Made by a program: the position numbers and the translations under genes. From assembly GCF_964355755.1 (NCBI RefSeq), contig NC_092680.1, positions 7,107,001-7,171,000 on the forward strand: a stretch of DNA of 64,000 nt, given 5' to 3'. The notes under the pieces are model-generated. The model saw only the letters and a list, made by a program, of their open reading frames with translations, was not told the origin of the DNA and did not search any database. Of the stretch, positions 38,001-49,063 are shown one piece after another. Origin of the DNA: Antedon mediterranea (taxonomy: Eukaryota; Echinodermata; Crinoidea; Comatulida; Antedonidae). Positions within the stretch are counted from its first letter, which is position 1; every line of letters starts with the position of its first letter.

Positions 38001-41000
38001 ACCTGAACAATAGGACTCAAAATATACACATTGATTTCATATCTCTTTCTTTGTGTCCTGGTACAGGCAACATTAAACCAGTAAAGAAAAACAAGAAATA
38101 TTAAATGACGTATAATAAAAGGACAGCAATTTCTGTGAAAGGGCTATTTGGCTGAATAATATATAAATAGTATAATAATTACAAAGATTTATTAGCTCAA
38201 AGGTGAACATACTCTACTATCATGCATGCTGGCCCAATTCATTGTTTTCTTGTTATTTTAAGTCTAAACTACTATCTAAAGGATTCAATGATGGTTGACA
38301 ATTGTTCCTGGTTTAATATTATTATATTATTATTATTATCATCATTATTATTATTATACAGTACAATATTACCTTGTACAACCATCATATAAATTGAACA
38401 AAAAAATCAATAAGTAAAAGAGGATTACTAAATGATATTACTACAGTAATCAAAACAAGAGGTAGATTTGACAAACGCGTTGGCCTTGATTAAAAACATG
38501 CCATACACACTACTCGTAAACCAATTCATATTTCTGAAATGTATGCAACACTAATAGAAAACTGTATCATCAAAAACATTAGTATTTTTGGAGATGGCTT
38601 GCCTAACTCTGAATTAGTTTAGACCTCCTTCCCCTATTGCACCAAATGTTCACCAATACCCCTTTCAAAACTCTGAAGATTATTTATATCATACACCCTA
38701 GGGTGTCAAGAGGGGTGCTTTGCTTGATGTGTACCTTGTTGTGTGTACGTGTAAACTCTGAAGATTATTTATATCATACACCCTAGGGCGTCAAGAGGGG
38801 TGCTTTGTTTGATGTGTACCTTGTTGTGTGTACGTGTAAACTCTGAAGATTATTTATATCATACACCCTAGGGCGTTAAGAGGGGTGCTTTGTTTGATGT
38901 GTACCTTGTTGTGTGTACGTGTAAACTCTGAAGATTATTTATATCATACACCCTAGGGTGTCAAGAGGGGTGCTTTGTTTGATGTGTACCTTGTTGTGTG
39001 TACGTGTAAACTCTGAAGATTATTTATATCATACACCCTAGGGCGTCAAGAGAGGTGCTTTGTTTGATGTGTACCTTGTTGTGTGTACGTGTAAACTCTG
39101 AAGAATATTTATATCATACATCCTAGGGCGTCAAGAGGGGTGCTTTGCTTGATGTGTACCTTGTTGTGTGTACGTGTAAACTCTGAAGATTATTTATATC
39201 ATACACCCTAGGGCGTCAAGAGGGGTGCTTTGTTTGATGTGTACCTTGTTGTGTGTACGTGTAAACTCTGGAGTTTTGCTAGGTGATGCAGAACTTAGAA
39301 GTGGTATGAGTATTTGTTCTGGGGTGGAGCTAGAACACGTAACTAACCATGTAAAATGTGTTCTTAAATTCTTTATTCCCTCTGACAAAATTTTATTGAC
39401 AATCGATTTTAATATGAAGCAACTTAGAAAGTACTGTATAAGCTGGAGGTCGGAACTGCTATTGTATGGCTCCAGAGGAGCTGCTTAGAGAAAGCCAACA
39501 CATACTGTAGTTTGAAATACATACATTGGTTTTTTAAACCAATATGATTCAATAACAGAATATAGTCCGTTGTTTTTTACTGGAATGTTTAGAATTTATT
39601 GTAGTAAAGTATTTAAAGTTTACATCCGCTCTCATTGATCGACCATCCAAAAGCCTTGCATCACAACCTATGCCAATGGAAGAAAAATATAAAAACCAAA
39701 ACAAAAACAGAAGCACTAACCTGAACCTTTTTTGACAGTCCTAGTTGAAAGATATTAATTTTATAAATGACAACGAGATTAATTATCTACCTATGGATTA
39801 ACACCTATTGATTGCTAAATAGTACAACGGTATCCCTAATTGACAGTTGTATCCAGGTAAGAAACTAGATTGGAAATAGAGGGCGCTATTAGAAGTTCCA
39901 GAACTATGTAATAAACTCTGAATAGTGAAATGTAATTTAAAATTATTTTGTGATAAACATTTTTATCCAAGCTTTAAAATATGAAAAAAATAATGTGTAA
40001 GATTTAGTTTATGTGTGCATTAATCATGGGTTATATCATTTTAAACCAAAATATGATACATAAATCATAATATCAGTTTGTGTTGCTCTTATACACTGTC
40101 AGAAATTCTTGTTGTCATGTGATTGTACAATATATTATCATAACACTATAAGCAGCAATCATACCCCATATAAGTATGGAATGCATGAATTAAAAACAAA
40201 AAGATTTTCAGATTGAGAGTGGAAACAGGACATAAGAGTATACTGTATAGGGAACACAAACAATGTACAGTAAAATGACTTTCATCCACTGAAAGGTTTG
40301 AATGCCTTTGGGCAGTGTACTGTATGTGCATTATAGTATGATTAATCCCTTTCAACATTACCACCAAACATCTGCATGCACAATTATAATTACTTTGCCA
40401 TGAATTATCAGTGCCACAGGTTGTGACCTTTGATATAAGGTCATGATGTTTACAAGTAATGTCATACAGTACATATCAATCATTAATATGTAAAATTAAT
40501 TTTTAAAATGTATAGTATTATAATAAAGATAGCTAGAACCAGTGGCGTAACGCTAGCACTCATAAGGGGCCCAATCCAATGTTGGGTAGTTGCATTGCAC
40601 TATTAATTCTATGGGGCCCCTTAAGCCCTGGGTTTAGCCAGTGAGCGCTCATAGCTGTTACTCCACTAGCTATAACACTACTTACTTGCATTCTCTAAGT
40701 TATACATGCTAGTTGTCTCTATTAGGTCCTTCTCAAGAAAGCTCATAAAGTCATTCTTGTAGGCAGTGATGTCTGGTAAGATGAATAGGCGCAGAGGTGT
40801 CTCAATGCTTACATCATCACAATTCTTGTGACTCTCATCAAACTCTATCTGCTTCCTTGTTGTCTGCACAAGCACTACATTAGCCTTTGAAAAACCTCTT
40901 GTTAGTTTTAATTGAGCTGGTGAAAAAAAAAGCAATTTCTAGTTTACAACCAGTGACATTGTAGCTGATATCTGTAATTTTTCAATTTGTATGCATGAAT

Positions 41001-44000
41001 TGTGATACTAATTCACAGTTTGTTTTTCACAGTATAATAAATTAATTTTAACACTAATATTGAAAGAAAATATTAACTACATCAATCTTGGTTAAAATAG
41101 TATTGCAATGCAGTCTAATAAAATAATTGTTACAAATTGGATTGCCATAAGAGGACATGAATATCAAACGATATTATTGCTATGGTAAGAGAATAAGGCA
41201 TATCTGAGAACAACTAATATACTTAGGCAAGATACTTTACTCTCATTGACTCGTCCTTCAAATGAGATGTAAAGCCATTGGTCTTATACAATGTAAAAAG
41301 TGAACAATAATACTTACGGTGTGGTGTCTTTTTGTTTTTGTTTCCATCACCGTCAATGTGAATTGTTGTAGTGTCTGTTTTTCCATTCGGATTGCCAATG
41401 TTTTCAGTTGATCTTACAAATTTTTTGGTTTCCCATGTTGGAATCTGTTTGTTTGGTTTCATAAAATTGTAGTCTGCTTTAGCTGCCTCATAGTTCCAGT
41501 TTTTACCTAAAAAAGATATCAAAAAATAAAATAAGTATAAATACTGTATATAAAAATATAAAATATTTTTCTTATCAATTACAGTCACAAACCACAAGTT
41601 AATTTGAAAATTACAAGTTGGATACTACAGTACGCTTACTAATAAAATTGCTTAATCTACTGTAGTGTTCATTTTTTCATGAAGTAGATAGGTAAAGTCG
41701 AAAACTGAAGCCATGGTGCCCATCTCCATTTCATTTAGCAATTGGGCCACATCCCACTGTATTGAGCTTGAACCCAAAACCCAAAATTGCAAGTCCAATG
41801 TTCTAACCACTGCGCCAGAGTGTCCCACTACTCATGTAGACTTTATAAACAGTCATAACACCAGTAAAATACAGTACAATTTATAAGAAACAAACACAAA
41901 TGATTGTTATAAATGTTCTTAAATCTATTCTTTAAGAATTACTGTAATCTTTCTTTCACAAACAATTAAATAGGTCATTATACTTCAGCTTAAGATCAAA
42001 ACTGTCATTTCCAGTGGATCAATGTACTATAAATACATGCTGTTAATGTGCGTTATTTACAGACAAGACAGTAACCCTTGAGAATGCTTAAAACATGATA
42101 AATGAACTTTGACATAAAATCCTCAGTTTCCTATGTAATCCATAGATTTCAGAGTATGCTGCTACTACTAGCTATTATTAGTACAAAATACCCAGCCTGT
42201 GAATTACAATGGCCTAGTAGTTCATGTTAATTCATTACAGTATCCACATGTATTGGGATGTGCTGCTTCCTTTACTTGATTCCTTGACACAGTTTTGGCA
42301 TTTTATTGGTCCTGGTGATTTGTTTGTTTGTTCATTTTTATACTGGGTGACCTCTTCAGTCAAAGACTGATCTCCCAGAGGACCCAGTTGGTGATCAGTG
42401 GCTGTGATGTACTAATACACCGGGGTAACCCCCTACTCATCTCGAAAGATGTACTAGGTTCTTTAAAGTGCACACGAGCTAGTTGTGTACACTGGACCTA
42501 CGGTTTATAGTCCTTATCCGAGAAGACTCGTTCTACCACCAGAACAATGGAGTGAGTGAGCCTCGAACCCTTGCCGATGTTATGGCAACGTAATTACGGT
42601 TCCACTGTCTTAACCGCTCGGCCACTCACTCACACTCACTGATGGTATGGGTATGTGTAGGTTCTAGGCCATTGCAAATCGAAAACCCCATAAAGCTCTG
42701 TGTACATTTCTCTATCAAACTGTATGTGACAACAAAAATGTGATGTGCCCATATATGGACACGATGATATTATATCACTGGGCACATCAATCACACTTTT
42801 TTTGTAAAACTGGTTTGATAGTGTTGCCTGAGCTTAAGGAGTATTTTGTATGGTATCACTATTACAGTAGTACAGTACCATTATAGATGGAAACTGAAAC
42901 ATAAACTCATTTAATAGACATTGTAAAGGCGCTTTTGTATAGTTTAATAATTAAGTATGAACATTTTGCTCTAACATACAGTAGTACATGAAACAAGGCA
43001 CATAATTAATACTGTATGCTTAAGATAAGATTAGAAAATAAACTGTAGATTTGAATTACATTTTTATATAGCACACATCCACTGAAAGTGCTCAAGGCGC
43101 TGTCACAACACTACTGTCCTACTGTTACGCCCGTATTCTTAAACCGGACTTTAGTCGTAGTTCGAGCTAAAACTAAAAAAATGACGTCATTTTAATTCAT
43201 AAACCGAACTTCAATTAAATCGCCGACTAATTCAGGCCAACCTCGACTAAATCGAGACGGATTTTGATCGATTTTTTTAGTCCTGGAGGGGGCAGGCTAA
43301 ATGGTCGACTAAATGGTTTTTAAACGATGTTTATGAAAAACGTAACAGTCATTGAGTTGTTATATTGGCCAGATATTGAAGAATGAAATATCTATTTTTA
43401 TATTAGCTTAATTAAATATACATTGGTATATGTTATAATAATGAAAATCTTCTTTATTTACAACTGTATACAAATTACATAATTTTCTTCGCGCAAGTCC
43501 GACTTCAACTACGTCACACCATAGCGACAATGGCAGATGCGGAAATTCACCACGCGATGGAATGTTTAGGGGGCCTAGCGCTTTCTTGTCACGCTATGAT
43601 GTGCGTGGTTCGTCGCCATCATACTTTGTTGGGGGCCTAGAAAATATAAAAGTTACCGTACCGCCATGGTTCCTAAATATATTTTTAAGATTTTGTTTTT
43701 TGTTAATCTAAAGTACTTCACTGTTAAATTAATACTGATCTTGTTCTAATAATTAACGATCAAAATTATTTTTCATGTATAGTCCTGATGCGTAAAAAGT
43801 GTTGTAAGAAAATGGAAAGTGATATCAATGCACAAAATTTCGTCTGCTCCTCAAATACTCTCTTGTCATTGGCCAATGTATAGCCTTTGTTATCCAGACG
43901 TGTGCAACTCGACTAAAAGCTCGACTTCATTAAGTCGAACTGCAAACTTCGACTACTTCGTTTTTTAATCGAATTTGAAGTAATAGCTCGAACTACGACT

Positions 44001-47000
44001 TTTTCAAGTCGAACTTCGAACTACGACTAAAGTCCGGTTTAAGAATACGGGCGTAAGTCAGTTTCAGATTTCTTAAAGCATCTCTAAACAAGTGTTGAGA
44101 TTTTGGTTCAAGTCATTGAAACATTATATAATCATTTGTTGTGTAAAGTAGTTTACAAAAGAGTATTAATGTACATACAATTCTATAAATACTTGATTAA
44201 ATGAACTGTTACTAGTTAACTGGGTCATAAAATTCAATAAATAATTTATTATTCAATACATCTCAACTTAGAGACGCAATTACCAACATTTTCTTTACTA
44301 ATGACATCATACACAGTTAATAAAAGTACATAATCTTTCCAATTACCATCCGTACAGTAATATTAGACACATTTGAACAACAAACAATCTCTAGCAAATA
44401 AAGTCATGACTAAATATTGCACAAAATTCAATGACCCTTTAGTGTTCAAAGATATATTGATTGTCCTTATAAAATCAACTTTGAATAGGGCATTTTGTAG
44501 TTAAAGACCCCTTCCCTACAATTTTGGACGTTTTTTGGAAAATAATACATATATATCACTTTAAAAACATTAAACCATGTCATTCCTTGTCTTAAATGTA
44601 CGTTTTATGGTAAATTATGATAAAAAGTGAGAAACAATGCACTACCTAAGTAGCTCGCGGCGATCGACCTCTCGTGGACGGTCTTAGGCCTAGCCTAGCT
44701 AGGCTTAGTTTTGTAGGCCTAGCTGGTAAACATCGGTAACGTACGAACATCGTACGCTACCTATATACCTAGCCTGACGTTGTATAGTTGCTGCATTAAT
44801 TGTCTTTCTATTTTTGCCAGACTCCGTTGATACAAATTGGGGAAAACCCGGTATTTTCGCTGAAAAGTTAGGAGTCTTCCATTTGTTTTGGCCTCACGAT
44901 CGATCGAAAAGTGGGCGAATTACAGGTGAAAAACAAAAATATCAATCCGCGCGCAATGCATTTTGGGATTTATAGCGGGCCGCTATAATTATTAGAATCG
45001 ACTTATTTTTCACATTTTTAACCGTTTAAAGACGAAAAAAGTTATCGCAATAGGATCATATAGTATTATTTTTACATTAAATATAGTTTGTGATCTTAAA
45101 TTAGATCTAAAAAACGTAGGGAATGGGGCTTTAATATAACTGTGCCAAAAAACTCCCAAAAATGTGCTTATTTAAAAAAAAAAAAGTTTACTACTTTTTC
45201 TATTTTAAATTAAGGTGCTTACAATATCAGGACAATAATTTCAAAGCATAAAACATAACATTAAAATTGCCTTAACAAACACTTAATTCTTATTAATTAT
45301 TATTTATAAATATACTGTACAGTGTAAATAAATATCAGTATGTCTGTATAGGAATTGCTCTTTCTAATTTAAAGAAAAAACCATTCAATTTCCTATTCAT
45401 GCAGAGAGATCAAACAAGGACACCTATCAACAATGGGCCAAACCACCACATAAGAATTCCTTTCATAAGCACAGTGTTTGACAATGAGTATCAATGGGTT
45501 TTTTTTCTTTTTTTGGATGATTACTCAATGACCAATTCTGTAGGAATTCTACCCGTGCACATCATGGGGCTACTCCCTGTGAATCTATACAATTTCAGTT
45601 TCATGTGAAAACATACGGTGATCGTGCGTTTAGTGTCTGTGCTCCATCTATATGGAACACTCTTCCGATTAACATCAGGAAATCAAAATCTACAGACTTG
45701 TTTAAAAGGCATCTGAAATCATATTTATTTCAACAAATTTACGAGTGCTAGCAGTTCTGGCGTTGCGTCTTAGAACTTATCTTTTTGGAAAGAATTCGGC
45801 ACATTATAAATATGAATTGAATGACCCTCGTACAATACAAATTACTGATATTTTTCATTATTTTTCCTTTTTAGCCTTTTTCTTTTTATTTTTTTCTTAT
45901 TATCAGTTGATTTTTTAAGTAATTTTCAATAATTGTTAAAGGATTTCTGGATAATTTGTGGTTATTATGGTAACAACGTAATATTGTTTAAAAAAGCTTG
46001 CATAATGAAGAAACGCAGGAATGTAAGGTTTGTGGTATATATCATGTAATTTCCTTAAAGGATGTTTAGGTGAGGTTGACAAGAGATATTCCTAACTTTA
46101 CATCCTCTAGAGGAAATTACTGTACATAGTGTAGTACCGCAAATCATTAAATTAACTACAATAATAATAGGTTAATGGTATTTCCAGTTTTTTGGTCATA
46201 AAATAACAAGACAATCATTCAAATTATATTAGTCCAGAATTTAATTGAATTAGTCAGCATCATAAAGTTTTTGCACTATTTTTAATTCAACACTTGCAAT
46301 GAATTGATAAGATATTTATTAAGTTATTAAGAAATCAAATTATTAATTTTGGTAATTTAAATAACCATTGACATACTGTATAATCAAATTGCAGACTAAA
46401 ATCCATTAGCAAACTTTTGCTAATTTATCTGAACTAGTTTACCACCATTTTTTTCAAAAATTACAACTAGTTTAGAAATATCCAACTTTTTTTTAATGAA
46501 AAATATATTTATTACTAGCAAATTGCTAGTTTGCTGGGGAGGAATTTCGAGGACAGACATGTTATGTTTTTGTAGACATCAAAGCCATATATTTTAGTCC
46601 ACAGTACGAGTTTTAATTCAATAAGAACAGTAATTAGTCATGTCATCATGAAGTTTTGGCATTATTTCCAATAGTACAGTATGTTTGCAATGAATTGATT
46701 AAGCTACTTTAAGTATATGTTATTATAATTCAAATAAAACTAAAATGATTAATTGCAGGATTCATAAGGCAGTAAGAAAAAATATATTTAACTGACATCC
46801 AAGATTTATCAAAAGAAAAACCTGAAAACTGCAATAGTAAAGCCCTGTCTACACTATCAAACTAATTTGAAAAAAAAAAGGTGTGATTTGCCCAAATATG
46901 GTAATGATGTTGCCCAAATATGGTAGTGATATGACATCATCATGCCTATATATGGGCACATCACTTTTTTTTGTCACATAGAGTTTGATAGTGTAGACAG

Positions 47001-49063
47001 AGCTAAGTACAGTAAGTTTGAATTATCATCATCTCCTCAGAGATCCTGTAGGAAACAAGATAATAAAAGCAACTAAACAAGAACGTCATGGCAAATGACT
47101 TGTGTTTAGCAGTGAATTACAATAATATTGTACAACAGTGTTATACTGTCATAGCAAAATATACAGTATTGTATCAAGAAATCAACATATATAAATTCAT
47201 AAAAACTCTGGCAAAAAGGATAGCATTATATTACAAAATTGGTGCGAGGGTCATTTATGAAATTAATTATAATATTACTATAGTCACAAAATATGATTCA
47301 CCTTCTAGCTCAGGAAATTGGTGTTTTGGAGAAAATCAAACTGAATGAATATTGCAAAAAAAACTTTCTATTAATATTTACAGTAATACTAACAGACCAT
47401 TTTGTGGTTATTATATTTTTTTTCAATCAAGGATTAAAAATTCCTATAAGAATTTATAGCAATTCCAACATTTATTTAGTGTTTTATATACACAGTTTGT
47501 GACTATGTACAGTCTATTTTTGTTTAAGATTAATTGTGTTACTGTAGCTATGTAATAATAATAGTAAAATTTTTCAAACAGAATTATATATTATAACTGT
47601 TTGAAATTTATTCTTTACTATGAAATTAAAAGTTGATTCTTTTTTTTAAATGTCAATTTTATGCATTTGAAAAAAATGTTTTTGTATATTATTATTCATG
47701 TAATTAAAGTTATTTATATACACAGTAGAATCCCTCCTATGGGACACCTTTGTTCAGGGGACACCTTGATTCACACAAACACGAGGGGCAATATGTTTAA
47801 ACACAAACATTCAGGGGACATCCCTATAAAGAATCTACTGTAGCTAATAAGAGATAATAGTCAAATAATTGAATAATTGTTAACAATTCACTTTGTGTAC
47901 TAGTTGCATATTTCAAGTAGATTCAACCATGATTATGAATTATAATAGTATTAAAAACAACAAAATACTGTGAAAGAGAACTACTGAAGCGATACCGTGT
48001 AGTTCAAACACACCTTTAATAATAGTAGGGGTGCTCAGGTCATATGATTTCCATAAGAAAGCTTCCAACAGTTGACATAGCATAGATAAAGTTCTATTGT
48101 AACTTATCACCAACAAAAAAATGGGAGTCAATAATAATAACACTGGCAAAAATAAACCTTCTAAATATTTCATCAATTTGATAAAAATGATTTGTCGGGT
48201 TGCAGAAAAATTAAAATAGTCATTATTTTATTTTTAAAAAACAGGGCTGTTAAATTTTAGGGGGCTAACACCTGTTTATCGTCCGCCTAAATTCAAGCAA
48301 ACATAAGTTTTTTTTAAATCATAGTTTATTGATTAAACCTGTTGTGTATATGATAAACAACTTGTAAACAATAGTGCTTGATTTGCTTATTATGTATAAG
48401 TTAACACACGTTTATTATTGTATCAAATGGAACAAACAAACTGGCTAATTATTAATTAGGTCGCATTATCACATGCTTCTCTAATTTAAAAAAAACACTT
48501 CTCTGACTAAAACTCAATTTGGATTACAAAATGTGTTGCAGGAAAATTAATGTCATTGTTTAAACTTAGGAAAAATGTTTTAGGTTTTGTAATTATAGAA
48601 AAAATCCTTAATATTTGTATCAAATAGGTAGGTAGTCATTGTTTAAACTTAACTTAAATTATTAATTATTTTTATTTAAAAAAATCTACTTCAGCTTTTA
48701 ACGAACCAACTCCCAGCATCAATTTATTATTTCTTTATACTGTATACACTTAGTACTAGGTGCAAGTTAAGTGGTAGATTTTTATAAAAGTAAACAAAAT
48801 TATATCAAAATTGTATTGTTTGAAGGTTTGCATGGCGAAATCAAAACAAATAATAAATGAAAAGTATTTAAAACAAAAAATTAAGCATTTTTATAAAGTT
48901 AAGAAAATTACCTGTACAGTAAAAACAAATAAAAAATTGATTGTTATTGATACAAAAAAAAGTGACATTATTTCAACTTACCTTCCAATAAATCTCTTGC
49001 TAGGCCAGGCTCTGTGCCAGTCTCCTGGATGAATCTTGACAGCATACGGTCCTGTGTTGTCAT
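32057..49063 (-). CDS. OTUD7: OTU deubiquitinase 7 (Cezanne-like), UBA + OTU + A20 zinc finger
   Basis: Cysteine protease that removes ubiquitin; vertebrate Cezanne prefers K11 chains and dampens NF-kB signalling (family knowledge). Minus-strand exons: 49063-48982, 41506-41318, 40916-40686, 37183-37091, 35862-35726, 35229-35102, 34271-33928, 33258-32057 (stop 32057-32059), all in phase, 801 residues. The N-terminus is a UBA domain ([17 protein letters not shown], then KNWNYEAA). Catalytic Cys is at about residue 191 in [13 protein letters not shown] and His at about 375 in [11 protein letters not shown]. Other OTUD7 blocks are [28 protein letters not shown] and a C-terminal A20 finger, CRTPGC then CSQC. 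Intron 1 (about 7.5 kb) and the other introns are packed with MITEs, SINEs and tandem arrays. One locus seems to stand for vertebrate OTUD7A and OTUD7B. A non-coding 5' exon probably lies further upstream. Confidence 0.96.
33635..33810. mobile_element. MITE family C (ACAGTC...GACTGT, TA flanks)
   Basis: The termini ACAGTCGAATCCCTCAATAC and GTATTTGGAGAGTTGACTGT are imperfect inverted repeats, and the outer TA on each side could be a TA target site. The interior has mirrored AGACTTTCCAGAAAACTAGAC blocks. Relatives are at 51603-51720 and 59263-59433. It lies in an OTUD7 intron. Confidence 0.7.
34583..34640 (-). repeat. tRNA-like SINE fragment
   Basis: The minus strand contains a B-box-like GGTCGTGGGTTCAAATTCC after an ACTGG...CCAGT stem. 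This resembles the 3' half of a tRNA and so a SINE head. It lies in an OTUD7 intron; the body is not delimited. Confidence 0.5.
35325..35465 (+). repeat. SINE-like fragment with B box
   Basis: GTCCTGGGTTCAAGCCCAAT is a Pol III B-box-like word, followed by about 120 bases of SINE-like body with no ORF. It lies in an OTUD7 intron. The left part of a tRNA head is not visible. Confidence 0.45.
35555..35697. mobile_element. Fold-back MITE family A, copy 7
   Basis: AAAGATCTGTCTACACAATC at the left and TAGTGTAGACAGTGA at the right, with inverted GATGTGCCC and GGGCACATC in the middle. It abuts the OTUD7 exon at 35726. Confidence 0.85.
35906..36048. mobile_element. Fold-back MITE family A, copy 8
   Basis: The full right arm (AACTAGTTTGATAGTGTAGA then CAGAGCTTA) and the centre are present; the left terminal TCTACACTATC segment is missing. 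Only about 200 bp from copy 7, with OTUD7 exon 35726-35862 between them. Confidence 0.82.
36094..36768. repeat. 36-bp tandem array, about 18-19 units
   Basis: Near-identical 36-bp units containing CATATCATCATAGTGGAAGC and CCAGATCTACTGTAAAA in an OTUD7 intron. Only three single-base variants are visible (two CACAG for CATAG, one AGGTC for AGATC), so the expansion is recent or homogenised. Confidence 0.97.
38669..39270. repeat. 85-bp tandem array, about 7 units
   Basis: Units of about 85 bp carry AACTCTGAAGATTATTTATA, CACCCTAGGGTGTCAAGAGG and CTTGTTGTGTGTACGTGT, with GGTG/GGCG and CTTG/TTTG unit-type differences. They lie in an OTUD7 intron. Confidence 0.95.
40540..40668. mobile_element. hAT-like MITE, 129 bp
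   Basis: The left end CAGTGGCGTAACGCTAG and the right end TAGCTGTTACTCCACTA are imperfect inverted repeats. They are flanked by GCTAGAAC (40532-40539) and GCTATAAC (40669-40676), an 8-bp duplication with one change, as for hAT elements. Inside are GGGGCCC and GGGGCCCC words. It lies just beside the OTUD7 exon at 40686. Confidence 0.75.
41708..41826 (-). repeat. tRNA-derived SINE
   Basis: The minus strand starts with a tRNA-like head: an A-box-like CTCTGGCGCAGTGGTTAGAA, then a B-box-like GGGTTCAAGCTCAA, and then a short body. It lies in OTUD7 intron 1. Copy limits are approximate. Confidence 0.7.
42330..42632 (-). repeat. tRNA-Ser/Leu-type SINE, about 300 bp
   Basis: On the minus strand the head has GAGTGGCCGAGCGGTTAAGA (A box) and GGGTTCGAGGCTCAC (B box), as in class II tRNAs. 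The body follows with CTCGGATAAGGACTATAAAC, GTACACAACTAGCTCGTGTG and ACTGGGTCCTCTGGGAGATC. Such bodies are seen in invertebrate SINEs. It lies in OTUD7 intron 1. Confidence 0.8.
42692..42836. mobile_element. Fold-back MITE family A, copy 9
   Basis: AAAGCTCTGTGTACA at the left, then GATGTGCCCATATATGGAC, then GGGCACATCAATCACA and TTTGATAGTGTTGCCTGAGC at the right. It lies immediately after the SINE in OTUD7 intron 1. Confidence 0.82.
43125..44056. mobile_element. 932-bp TIR element with perfect 41-bp termini
   Basis: The left terminus starts TTACGCCCGTATTCTTAAAC (43125) and its exact 41-bp reverse complement ends at 44056. If the TA inside each TTA/TAA edge is the target duplication, the element inserted at TA. 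The subterminal DNA has many TCGACT and TTCGAACT words in both orientations. No ORF, so non-autonomous. It lies in OTUD7 intron 1. Confidence 0.9.
44501..45134. mobile_element. TTAA-flanked TIR element, 634 bp
   Basis: The left TTAAAGACCCCTTCCCTAC and right GTAGGGAATGGGGCTTTAA are near-perfect inverted repeats, each ending in TTAA. The interior is GC-richer, with CTAGGCC and GCGCGC words. A fragment of the interior recurs at 28935-29010. It lies in OTUD7 intron 1. Confidence 0.82.
45604..45751 (+). pseudogene. LINE reverse-transcriptase 3' end relic
   Basis: One frame reads [20 protein letters not shown], then [19 protein letters not shown]. This is the C-terminal signature common in CR1/L2-like LINE ORF2 proteins (G-x-RAFSxxAPxxWNxLP...FKxxLKxxLF). 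The rest of the ORF is missing or decayed; similar coding may extend left to about 45390. It lies in OTUD7 intron 1. Confidence 0.72.
46839..47005. mobile_element. Fold-back MITE family A, copy 10 with internal duplication
   Basis: AAAGCCCTGTCTACACTATC and TTTGATAGTGTAGACAGAGC are inverted ends. The interior TGCCCAAATATGGTA block occurs twice in a row, so this copy is longer (167 bp). Confidence 0.88.
47725..47836. repeat. Dispersed repeat family D copy
   Basis: GTAGAATCCCTCCTATGGGA, GGGGACACCTTGATTC, CAGGGGACATCCCTATAA and a closing CTACTGTA: the same style of mirrored GTCCC/GGGAC words as the other family D copies. It lies in OTUD7 intron 1. Confidence 0.55.

Noticed and set aside
39225-39488. 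87-codon plus-strand ORF
   Set aside because: It begins in the last unit of the 85-bp tandem array and runs into unique intron DNA; no domain or splice support.
47088-47502. Two plus-strand ORFs of 69-86 codons
   Set aside because: AT-rich intron sequence of OTUD7; no recognisable domain, splice pattern or repeat family.
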